Part shown: in pieces, positions 1-5,800 of the stretch
Numbering within the stretch: the first letter of the stretch is position 1
How the letters are laid out: each line of letters begins with the position of its first letter
Assembly (NCBI GenBank): GCA_020860885.1
Contig: JAJBTS010000250.1
Span: 1 to 5,800, forward strand
DNA length: 5,800 nt
Direction of reading: 5' to 3'
Source of the DNA: Bacteroidales bacterium
Lineage (GTDB): Bacteria > Bacteroidota > Bacteroidia > Bacteroidales > Azobacteroidaceae
Program-made: the position numbers and the translations under genes
Notes under the pieces: generated by a model
Told to the model about the DNA's origin: nothing
Database searches by the model: none
The model's input: the letters and a program-made list of their open reading frames with translations, nothing else

Positions 1-860
1 GGATGAAAGCGCAGAATTCGGGTTTTGAAGCCGATTCCCTATTAATTATTGAAGCAGCCGAAGTATTAGGTTTCGCTGAAGAAGATACGTTGCAAGGATG
101 GAAATTTCACGGAATTATAGGAGCCGATTTTGGACAAACAGGTGTTTCAAACTGGGTTTCCGGAGGTGAGAACTCAGTAACTACGGATGGCTATTTAAAT
201 GCTTCACTCCTTTTTAAAAATCATAAATATTCCTGGGATAATTATCTTTTCCTTAATTACGGGATTATTTATTCCAGTGACCGGAATTGGAATAAGGCTG
301 CCGACAGGATTACTTTTTCTTCTACTTTGGGTTATCATAACAACAGGAAATGGGCGTATGCAGCTATGATCGATTTTAATTCTCAGTTCAAAAAGGGATA
401 TATTTATCCCGAAGAAGTGGATTATAAAACGGATATTCTTGCTCCTGCATATTCCAATTTAGCACTAGGAATAACTTATAAATCCGACAGGCGTTTTGCT
501 TATTTCCTGGCTCCTCTTACAATGCGTACCACTTTGTGTATTGATGATTCCCTTTCCGATATAGGTGCTTTTGGTGTGGATCCGGGAAAATTCGTATTGC
601 TGGAACCCGGATGTTATGCCTCCATCAGTACTTCTCAGCATATTTTGGATAATGTGGATCTGGTTTCGAAAATTGATTTCTTTACTTCCTACAATAAAAA
701 TTTTGGTAATTTTGATATCAACTGGGATATTCTGGTTGTGTTTAAAGTTTATAAAATGTTGACATTGACTTTGAATGCTACGATAAGGTATTATGAAGAT
801 GAAATATCCAGAATACAGGCCAGGGATGTGCTTGGAGCTGGATTTACTTATAGTTTCTGA
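1..860 (+). CDS. DUF3078 family outer-membrane protein, 5' end outside window
   Basis: The reading frame is open from the window edge to a TGA at 858-860. Numbering from the first visible Met (position 3), a DUF3078-like region starts near residue 33 (GWKFHG) and carries the family-type segment SNWVSGGENS at 49-58. It continues as alternating polar and hydrophobic strands rich in Tyr, Trp and Phe, and ends in Phe (GAGFTYSF). This is typical of a Bacteroidota outer-membrane beta-barrel whose last strand is recognised by the BAM machinery. Function beyond that is unknown. The ATG at position 3 is probably not the start: the first residues MKAQNS look like the tail of a signal peptide (the T9SS cargo in this same window has LKAQ at its cleavage site), so the N-terminal part of the signal is likely upstream of the window. 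The gene converges on the 1057-2337 gene, with a long hairpin repeat between them. The family call is made from remembered motifs, without a search. Confidence 0.8.
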   Translation, partial: MKAQNSGFEADSLLIIEAAEVLGFAEEDTLQGWKFHGIIGADFGQTGVSNWVSGGENSVTTDGYLNASLLFKNHKYSWDNYLFLNYGIIYSSDRNWNKAADRITFSSTLGYHNNRKWAYAAMIDFNSQFKKGYIYPEEVDYKTDILAPAYSNLALGITYKSDRRFAYFLAPLTMRTTLCIDDSLSDIGAFGVDPGKFVLLEPGCYASISTSQHILDNVDLVSKIDFFTSYNKNFGNFDINWDILVVFKVYKMLTLTLNATIRYYEDEISRIQARDVLGAGFTYSF

Positions 861-886
861 AAAAGAGTACTATTAAGATAAATATA

Positions 887-1026
887 AAAAAGAGGGTGTC
901 CAAAAAGAATTTTCAGCCCCTAAATCCCCTAAAGAGGACTTCTTAAACCATTGAATATCAATGACCCCCTTTAGGGGGTTGGGGGCTAAACGATGAGATT
1001 ACTGACTTTTTGAGCACCCTCTTTTT
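887..1026. repeat. Nested inverted repeat, MITE-like intergenic element
   Basis: The outer arms 887-907 and 1006-1026 are 21 bp inverted repeats matching at 19 positions; the left arm reads AAAAAGAGGGTGTCCAAAAAG and the two mismatches are central (TC against CT). Inside lies a second imperfect inverted pair, 912-937 (CAGCCCCTAAATCCCCT core) with 965-990 (AGGGGGTTGGGGGCTAA core). At the apex, ATTGA-ATA-TCAAT at 950-962 forms a small third stem. The whole unit could fold as one long hairpin on either strand. The CCCTAAATCCCCTAAAG-type core resembles dispersed intergenic repeats I recall from Bacteroidota genomes, and the GGGTGTC-type ends resemble insertion-sequence termini. No transposase is present and no clear target-site duplication is seen at the edges. 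A non-autonomous mobile element or a REP-like hairpin are both possible. Confidence 0.7.
887..1026. terminator. Possible bidirectional terminator formed by the hairpin repeat
   Basis: The hairpin begins 26 bp after the plus-strand stop at 860 and ends about 30 bp past the minus-strand stop at 1057. Its outer stem has an A-tract on the left and a T-tract on the right (1022-1026), so each strand gives a GC-containing stem followed by a run of U. That is the layout of an intrinsic terminator usable from both sides, and no other terminator candidate is seen in the convergent gap. The large size is atypical for a simple terminator, so the role is inferred from position and shape only. Confidence 0.45.
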
Positions 1027-1056
1027 CTGTAAGGTATTTACGTTTTAGAAAATTAT

Positions 1057-2337
1057 CTATTCAATAATTAATTTTTGAGTTACCACTCCTGAAGAAGTCA
1101 TTATTTTAATAATATAACTTCCTGAATTCAGATGAGTAACATTCATTTCTGTAGTATTTTCAGTCTTTGCTACTAATCTTCCGTTTAATTCATAAATAGA
1201 AGCGGCAACAGCCTTTTCCCTGAAAGAAATTTTTTCTTTTGCAGGATTGGGATAAACGAAAACAGGATCTTCATTTTTTTCTATAATATCCATTCCCGTA
1301 TAATCGTATTTTTCTACATAAATACTGGTAATAGCTACCGGTTTATCCGTATTGCTTCCACCTTCAATTCTGTATTTCACAGGAACGGCAGAACCTTCTT
1401 CGTCAAGGAATTCGACACAGGTTGTTCTGTCAAGACCTGTAAAGGTTTCTACTAATTGATCGTTTTTGTACACATAAATAATACGGTCGAGAGCAATAGA
1501 TTTACCGGTGAGATTGATGGAAACACTTTTGGCATCCGGAACAGTAAATTCAACTTTTCCTCCGGCATATTGTTTTCCCCGGATACGCAGGTTTTTCCTG
1601 CCTCCGCCGCCCGAACAACCTTCTCCTAATTCAATATTTGCAGAATCTGTTACTAACTCTAAATTATTAGGGAGGGTCTTGTAACTTTTTGAAGTATTGT
1701 AATCCAACTCTTCCGCCATTTCTTTGAAATCTTCATAGATCCAATAAGCATCGTAGTTCGGAGTTGGAGGTTCCGGCTTAGGAATATCTTTCCCATATTT
1801 CTGAACTTCCACATAATAAAGTACGATAGGATCTTTCTTCGTTTCATCAGCTGCGGTTATCTTTACGGTTACTTCTTCCTGAGAATCTATTTTTTTAGCA
1901 AATTCTATACATTGGTAACGGTCGAAACCTTCTTCACGGAATTCTTCTTTTCCATTGATGGAAATAATAACTCCCCTATCGGCTGCTTTTTGTTTACCGG
2001 TGATGTAAATTCGGATCCAGCTTGCATTAGGCACTTTAAATTCTGCCGAACCATTTTCTTCCAATCCGCGTATACGTAAAGCATTTTGTCCGTATGCACA
2101 GTCGAACCCTTGCTCGACGCTCGCATACAAAGTAGTCAGATCAATGTTGTTTGGATAAGTCGGATAATTCTTCTGCAAAATGTTCCATTCTTCTTCAATG
2201 GGAAATTGATTGAAATCTTCCAATATCCAGTAATTTTCCTTATCCTGTTGTGTATTTTCTCCCTGAGCCTTTAACTGGAACGGAATACTCATACAAATGA
2301 TGAAAGAAAAAATCAAAAGAGTAAAGTTTGTTTTCAT
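1057..2337 (-). CDS. Secreted two-repeat protein with T9SS C-terminal sorting domain
   Basis: This 426-residue protein starts with a signal peptide (basic MKTN, hydrophobic stretch to about residue 20, likely cleavage near LKAQ 22-25). It then has two related units, about 36-181 and 198-344, joined by the Pro-rich linker PKPEPPTPN (186-194). Shared landmarks are YWI.EDF (36-42 and 198-204), PNN (62-64; 223-225), LRIRG (87-91; 250-254), F.VP.A (100-105; 264-269), TGK (113-115; 277-279), DR..C.EF (139-146; 303-310) and YVE..KY (175-181; 340-344). Each unit has two Cys (80 and 143; 241 and 307), plausibly a disulfide after export. The C-terminus (about 358-426) is a type A T9SS sorting domain: YPNPAKEKISF, then YELNGRLV, LNSGSYIIKI and VTQKLIIE. 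By knowledge of the T9SS, such proteins cross the outer membrane and are released or surface-attached. The repeats look like all-beta, possibly jelly-roll or adhesin-like folds, but I do not recognise the family and no catalytic motif is apparent. The start fits the signal peptide; the stop is TAG. Confidence 0.88.
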   Translation of the reverse strand: MKTNFTLLIFSFIICMSIPFQLKAQGENTQQDKENYWILEDFNQFPIEEEWNILQKNYPTYPNNIDLTTLYASVEQGFDCAYGQNALRIRGLEENGSAEFKVPNASWIRIYITGKQKAADRGVIISINGKEEFREEGFDRYQCIEFAKKIDSQEEVTVKITAADETKKDPIVLYYVEVQKYGKDIPKPEPPTPNYDAYWIYEDFKEMAEELDYNTSKSYKTLPNNLELVTDSANIELGEGCSGGGGRKNLRIRGKQYAGGKVEFTVPDAKSVSINLTGKSIALDRIIYVYKNDQLVETFTGLDRTTCVEFLDEEGSAVPVKYRIEGGSNTDKPVAITSIYVEKYDYTGMDIIEKNEDPVFVYPNPAKEKISFREKAVAASIYELNGRLVAKTENTTEMNVTHLNSGSYIIKIMTSSGVVTQKLIIE

Positions 2338-2363
2338 AAAAAATAATAAATAATGTTTAATGA

Positions 2364-2398
2364 CAAAGATAAAAGAAAAAAGGATTTACTTTTTCAAA
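2364..2398 (-). promoter_or_regulatory. Bacteroidota-type promoter for the T9SS cargo gene
   Basis: On the minus strand TATCTTTG (2371 down to 2364) matches the Bacteroidota -7 consensus TAnnTTTG exactly. A TTTG (2398 down to 2395) lies upstream with a 23-base spacer, a little longer than the usual ~19-21. Transcription would begin near 2357, leaving a leader of about 20 AT-rich bases before the ATG at 2337. No Shine-Dalgarno sequence is seen, as is normal in this phylum. Confidence 0.6.
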
Positions 2399-2418
2399 AT
2401 GTATCTAAATGAATTAAT

Positions 2419-2426
2419 TACTTTTG
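2419..2426 (+). promoter_or_regulatory. Putative -7 box for the thioesterase gene
   Basis: TACTTTTG matches TAnnTTTG and lies 23 bases before the ATG at 2450, giving a short leader rich in T and A. No convincing TTTG -33 element is found at the expected distance upstream. The box faces away from the promoter of the minus-strand gene, so both would share the 112 bp divergent region and their upstream elements would abut or overlap. Confidence 0.45.
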
Positions 2427-2449
2427 CATTTTAATTTTTTTTAAGAATA

Positions 2450-2866
2450 ATGACAGAAGAAGTAAGGCAGAAATTAATAGATAGAGTGAAGAGAAACCCT
2501 TATGTGAATCATCTTCAGATTGAATTTACTAAAGTAGAAGACGGAATTATTGAAGCGCGCATGCCTTTGTTTGAAGAGCAAAGACAGTACAGCGGAGTGA
2601 TACATGGAGGAATATTAGCTGCTGTAGCCGATACGGTAGCGGGTTTTGCCGCATATACCATGACACCTCCTGATAAGGATGTGCTGACTGCCGAATTGAA
2701 TGTTTCTTTTTTACGGGCGGCCTGGGGTAAAGAACTCATAGCAAAAGCAAAAGTAATAAAACCCGGACAAACCATCCATTTCAGTGAATGTGAGATATAC
2801 TGCGACGAAAAAATGGTAAGTAAATCTTCGGGAACTTTTTGTGTAGTCAGGAAACAGGTCGACTAA
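2450..2866 (+). CDS. PaaI-like hotdog-fold acyl-CoA thioesterase
   Basis: A 138-residue protein, the normal length for a single hotdog domain of the PaaI/YdiI (4HBT) type, which hydrolyses acyl-CoA or aryl-CoA thioesters in the cytoplasm, usually as a dimer or tetramer. The hallmark segment is YSGVIHGGILAAVADTVAGF: H52-G53-G54 at the start of the central hotdog helix and D61 within it, the position of the catalytic acid in PaaI-type enzymes. Later strands fit the fold: LTAELNVSFLRAA (79-91), ELIAKAKVIKPGQTIHFSE (95-113) and the C-terminal KSSGTFCVV. The substrate cannot be read from sequence; no phenylacetate, menaquinone or fatty-acid genes are adjacent. The ATG at 2450 gives a full domain with a typical ~20-residue helical lead-in (TEEVRQKLIDRVKRNPYVNH). 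It ends at TAA 2864-2866, 49 bp before the SNF2 gene. Confidence 0.88.
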   Translation: MTEEVRQKLIDRVKRNPYVNHLQIEFTKVEDGIIEARMPLFEEQRQYSGVIHGGILAAVADTVAGFAAYTMTPPDKDVLTAELNVSFLRAAWGKELIAKAKVIKPGQTIHFSECEIYCDEKMVSKSSGTFCVVRKQVD

Positions 2867-2875
2867 AAAAATACG

Positions 2876-2883
2876 TATCTTTG
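2876..2883 (+). promoter_or_regulatory. Putative -7 box for the SNF2 gene
   Basis: TATCTTTG is an exact match to the Bacteroidota -7 consensus and sits just after the thioesterase stop. The predicted start of transcription is near 2890, about 26 bases before the GTG at 2916. A -33 TTTG at the usual spacing is missing; the nearest one (2838-2841) is too far upstream. The SNF2 gene may therefore have its own promoter, read-through from the thioesterase gene, or both. Confidence 0.5.
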
Positions 2884-2915
2884 CAGATTGAACCAAAATA
2901 GTTAATCTGTAACGT

Positions 2916-5800
2916 GTGATTGAAAAATTAATTTTAGTAGTTTCCCAACACAGACAATTCGGATGGAAAATAAGTATTCATGTAGCTGAAGTATTAACCG
3001 GAGAAAGCCTTTCGATAAAGGGGGTCCCATCTGTTGAAGCGGAAAAATATACACAGAAAGAGATACAACTGATAGAAACTTTAAGTAAAGTTTCCGACGA
3101 AGTATTGCTTAAATCTTATACAAAAGAAAAAGAAAAATCGAAAATTTCCCAGTCTGCCATCGATAACCTTATTCGTCCACAAATAGAGAAAGCGAATGCG
3201 CAGATCATTGAACTCGCTTTGCAGACAGATATTCCTGTTTATATAAAAGATGATGTAAAAAATAAAGCATTATCCGGATACAACCGTTTGGAAATGCTTC
3301 CTGAACCTAGTACGTGTATCTTTCACTTTATAAAAGATGATAAGGGTCTTTGTTATTTTATTTCTTTGAGTAACAACAACCAAAATATCTCCCTTCAACA
3401 AAAAAGAGCTGTGATCTTGTCCGATAAGCCCTGTATCGTATTGCTCGGAAATACCCTTCACAGGGTAGACAATATAGAAGCCAAAAAGTTAATGCCTTTT
3501 TTCTCTAAAACAGCTATTGTCGTTCCTGCTTCTTCCGAAAAAGAATACATACGGAAATTTGTTCTTAAAGCACTTACTAAATACGAAGTGAATATTCAGG
3601 GAATAGATGTGAAGGAAATTGTGCCTGAAAAAAAGGTAATATTGACTCTGGAAGAAGATTTCAATCAACAATTGTGTCTTGCTCTGTATTTTAAGTACGA
3701 TAAACAATCTGTTCTTCCATTTTCCAAAAGAAAAAAGGTAGTTGATATGGATGAAAAAAGCGGTACAGAAAGTATCGTATGGTTCAACCGGGATGAAGAG
3801 TGGGAGAGAGGGTATTTGAATATTCTGGAAAACCTGAATCTGACGAGGATAGGTGATAACCGGTTTTATCTTAAAAAAGATCCGGAAGATAAACCTTCTT
3901 ACGGATTGATCGAATGGATAAACAATCATGACGAGGAATTGAAAGATTTCGAATTTCAACAAAAAGCCGGTAAGGATTTTTACCGGGGCAGGGTAGAGAT
4001 TGTTTCCGGAATGGATGTTAAGATTGATTGGTTCGACCTGAAGATAGAAGTGGTTCTGGATCATTGCCGTATCCCATTCAGCCGTTTCAGGAAACATATT
4101 TTATCCGGTAATCCTGAATTTGTTTTACCCGATGGGAAGATATTTATACTGCCGCAGGAATGGTTCAACCAATATCAGGATCTGTTTCTTTACAGCGAAT
4201 CTCAAGACGAAAATCTTACAGTAAAAAAGATACATGCTCCTGTTCTTCAGGACTCATTGGATGCTTTGAGGATGGGCGACAGGAAACAGGAAGTCTCTGA
4301 CTTTATTTCAACAGAAGTGGAACGTCCGCTCCCTGCAATAAATCTCAATAAAATACTCAGGCCTTATCAACGGAAAGGATTTTATTGGCTGAATCATCTC
4401 AGAAGGATGAATTTCGGAGGTTGCCTGGCCGACGATATGGGGCTGGGAAAAACGTTGCAAACCATAACATTACTGCAACACGTATATGATTCTTCCCAAG
4501 AACTACATAAAGATCGCTCTTCGGAAAGCGGACAAAGTTCTTTGTTTCCAGTTCCCGGATATACGGTTCCTGCTTCTCTGATTGTGGTTCCTACTTCTCT
4601 TTTGCATAACTGGAAAAATGAATTGAAGAAATTTGCACCCGGTTTGAAAGTATATACCCATGCGGGAATCAAACGATTGAAGTCGAAAGAGATAGGCAAA
4701 ATATTCAGGCATTATCAGCTCATCATTACCTCGTACGGAACATTGAGAATGGATATCGATTATTTGAGTCACTACCTGTATGAATATGTTATCCTGGATG
4801 AAAGTCAATACATTAAAAATCCCGATTCTGTCCTTTATCGTGCAGTATTAATGTTGAAATCCAATCATAGGTTGGTTTTAACGGGTACACCCATAGAAAA
4901 TTCATTGATCGATTTATGGACCCAGTTCAATTTTATTAATCCCGGCTTGCTGGGAACTTTATCTTCTTTTAAGGAGAATTTTGTTCAAAAGATATTGAAA
5001 GAACAAAATAAAAGTATTGAAGAATCTTTACAACGTCTGATACAACCTTTTATCCTGAGAAGGACCAAAGAAGAAGTAGCTCCCGATTTACCTCCGCTCT
5101 CTCAGGAAATCGTTTATTGCGATATGACAGATACACAGGAGGAGATCTACGAAGAAGAAAGAAACAGCATCCGGAATCAATTGCTTTCCAACAAGGATTT
5201 ATTTGCAAAGAATAAAATAGTGGCTTTAAAGAGCCTTATGAAACTTCGCCTGTTAGCCAATCATCCTATTTTAACTCTTCCCGATTATACAGGAGATTCC
5301 GGGAAATTCCAACAAATCCTGCTGTATTTTGAAACTATAAAGGCAGAAGGACATAAAGTATTGATCTTTTCCTCTTTTGTAAAGCATCTGAATCTTCTGG
5401 CACAATCGTTCGATGAAAGAGGATGGAAGTATGCTTTCTTATCCGGACAAACCCATAACCGGGAAGAAGAGATCAGTAAGTTCAGGAATAGTAAAGATAC
5501 GAGTTGTTTTTTTATTTCTTTGAAAGCCGGAGGAACAGGTTTGAATCTGACTTCTGCCGACTACGTTTTTATTATCGATCCCTGGTGGAACCCGGCAGCT
5601 GAAATGCAGGCTTTGAGCAGGGCCCATCGCATCGGACAGGATAAAAGCGTGATGGTATACCGCTTTATATCCAGCGATACCGTAGAAGAAAAGATCATTA
5701 AATTGCAGCAAAAAAAATCCAAATTATCGGAAACATTCATAACTTCTCAGAATCCGTTGAAAGAAATCAGTAATAGGGAACTGGAAGAACTGTTTAAATA
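2916..5800 (+). CDS. SNF2 family helicase-like ATPase (DEAD/DEAH superfamily 2), GTG start
   Basis: An unbroken frame of 961 codons; the window ends on TA after Lys961, so the stop (TAA or TAG) is cut by the edge. Start: GTG at 2916, giving (M)IEKLILVVS. An in-frame TAA at 2910-2912 rules out a longer form, and the first in-frame ATG is more than 120 codons later. The C-terminal half is a complete SNF2 motor: Q-like LRPYQRKGFYWL (481-492), motif I DDMGLGKT (506-513), Ia LIVVPTSLL (555-563), II DESQ (628-631), III LTGTPIENS (655-663), the linker LRRTKEEV (714-721), IV KVLIFSSF (814-821), V KAGGTGLNL (870-878) and VI QALSRAHRIGQ (898-908) with both Arg. It should be an ATP-driven duplex-DNA or nucleoprotein translocase rather than a true strand-separating helicase. 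The N-terminal ~465 residues include a conserved-looking accessory block (DWFDL 371-375, IPFSRFRKHILSG 386-398, LPDGKIFILP 404-413) of the sort preceding the motor in bacterial SNF2 proteins. The in vivo substrate is unknown; chromosome maintenance or RNA polymerase recycling (compare HepA/RapA) are only analogies. Confidence 0.93.
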   Translation, partial: MIEKLILVVSQHRQFGWKISIHVAEVLTGESLSIKGVPSVEAEKYTQKEIQLIETLSKVSDEVLLKSYTKEKEKSKISQSAIDNLIRPQIEKANAQIIELALQTDIPVYIKDDVKNKALSGYNRLEMLPEPSTCIFHFIKDDKGLCYFISLSNNNQNISLQQKRAVILSDKPCIVLLGNTLHRVDNIEAKKLMPFFSKTAIVVPASSEKEYIRKFVLKALTKYEVNIQGIDVKEIVPEKKVILTLEEDFNQQLCLALYFKYDKQSVLPFSKRKKVVDMDEKSGTESIVWFNRDEEWERGYLNILENLNLTRIGDNRFYLKKDPEDKPSYGLIEWINNHDEELKDFEFQQKAGKDFYRGRVEIVSGMDVKIDWFDLKIEVVLDHCRIPFSRFRKHILSGNPEFVLPDGKIFILPQEWFNQYQDLFLYSESQDENLTVKKIHAPVLQDSLDALRMGDRKQEVSDFISTEVERPLPAINLNKILRPYQRKGFYWLNHLRRMNFGGCLADDMGLGKTLQTITLLQHVYDSSQELHKDRSSESGQSSLFPVPGYTVPASLIVVPTSLLHNWKNELKKFAPGLKVYTHAGIKRLKSKEIGKIFRHYQLIITSYGTLRMDIDYLSHYLYEYVILDESQYIKNPDSVLYRAVLMLKSNHRLVLTGTPIENSLIDLWTQFNFINPGLLGTLSSFKENFVQKILKEQNKSIEESLQRLIQPFILRRTKEEVAPDLPPLSQEIVYCDMTDTQEEIYEEERNSIRNQLLSNKDLFAKNKIVALKSLMKLRLLANHPILTLPDYTGDSGKFQQILLYFETIKAEGHKVLIFSSFVKHLNLLAQSFDERGWKYAFLSGQTHNREEEISKFRNSKDTSCFFISLKAGGTGLNLTSADYVFIIDPWWNPAAEMQALSRAHRIGQDKSVMVYRFISSDTVEEKIIKLQQKKSKLSETFITSQNPLKEISNRELEELFK

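Noticed and set aside
565..762. A 65-codon plus-strand frame inside the DUF3078 gene
   Set aside because: It is an out-of-frame shadow of the outer-membrane protein; the Trp/Ile/Leu-rich translation has no recognisable features or start context.
887..1026. The hairpin region as a CRISPR array, tRNA or riboswitch
   Set aside because: There are no regularly spaced direct repeats and no cloverleaf, and the element sits at the 3' ends of two converging genes rather than in a 5' leader.
1659..2274. Short frames on both strands within the T9SS cargo gene (1659-1847, 1905-2126, 2086-2274)
   Set aside because: The cargo gene has a signal peptide, two matching repeats and a sorting domain in one continuous frame, so these are by-products.
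2515..2775. Minus-strand frames across the thioesterase gene (also 2711-2896)
   Set aside because: They are antisense to a well-supported hotdog protein with its HGG motif; no independent evidence for them.
3489..4097. A 202-codon open frame on the minus strand within the SNF2 gene
   Set aside because: It lies fully antisense to the conserved SNF2 frame, has a Phe/Ile/Tyr-rich composition expected from the complement of Lys/Glu-rich coding DNA, and shows no domain motif. The same applies to minus-strand frames at 3270-3461, 4394-4699, 4503-4808 and 5439-5711.
2450..5800. Thioesterase plus SNF2 protein as a new defence or DNA-modification system
   Set aside because: SNF2 motors do occur in defence loci (for example DISARM and BREX-like systems), but here there is no methylase, nuclease, PLD or toxin gene, and a PaaI-like thioesterase is ordinary metabolism. 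Adjacency alone does not support a system.

Overview
This AT-rich window reads as a chromosomal segment from a Bacteroidota member, most likely Bacteroidales. The evidence is a DUF3078-type outer-membrane protein, a secreted protein ending in a type IX secretion (T9SS) sorting domain, promoter-like TAnnTTTG boxes and almost no Shine-Dalgarno sequences. Genus cannot be fixed from the sequence alone; a gut or environmental Bacteroidales such as a Coprobacter-, Barnesiella- or Dysgonomonas-like organism is only a guess.

Layout: (1) 1-860, the 3' part of a plus-strand gene for a DUF3078 family outer-membrane beta-barrel protein, whose true start probably lies before the window. (2) 861-1056, a convergent intergenic gap filled by a ~140 bp nested inverted repeat (887-1026), which looks like a MITE or intergenic repeat and could also stop transcription from both sides. 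(3) 1057-2337, minus strand, a secreted two-repeat protein with a T9SS C-terminal domain. (4) 2338-2449, a short divergent promoter region. (5) 2450-2866, plus strand, a PaaI-like hotdog thioesterase. (6) 2916-5800, plus strand, a ~961-residue SNF2 family helicase-like ATPase with a GTG start; the window ends on the first two bases of its presumed stop codon.

The four genes do not form an evident pathway. The thioesterase and SNF2 gene are co-directional and 49 bp apart, so they may be partly co-transcribed, but a good -7 box lies between them. The outer-membrane protein and the T9SS cargo are both cell-envelope or exported proteins, but they converge and are not an operon. I see no tRNA, rRNA, CRISPR array, transposase, phage gene or recognisable defence cassette. 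The SNF2 ATPase is a complete-looking stand-alone protein with no methylase, nuclease or other defence partner in view. The most unusual items are the nested hairpin repeat, the internally duplicated cysteine-paired T9SS cargo and the large uncharacterised N-terminal half of the SNF2 protein.
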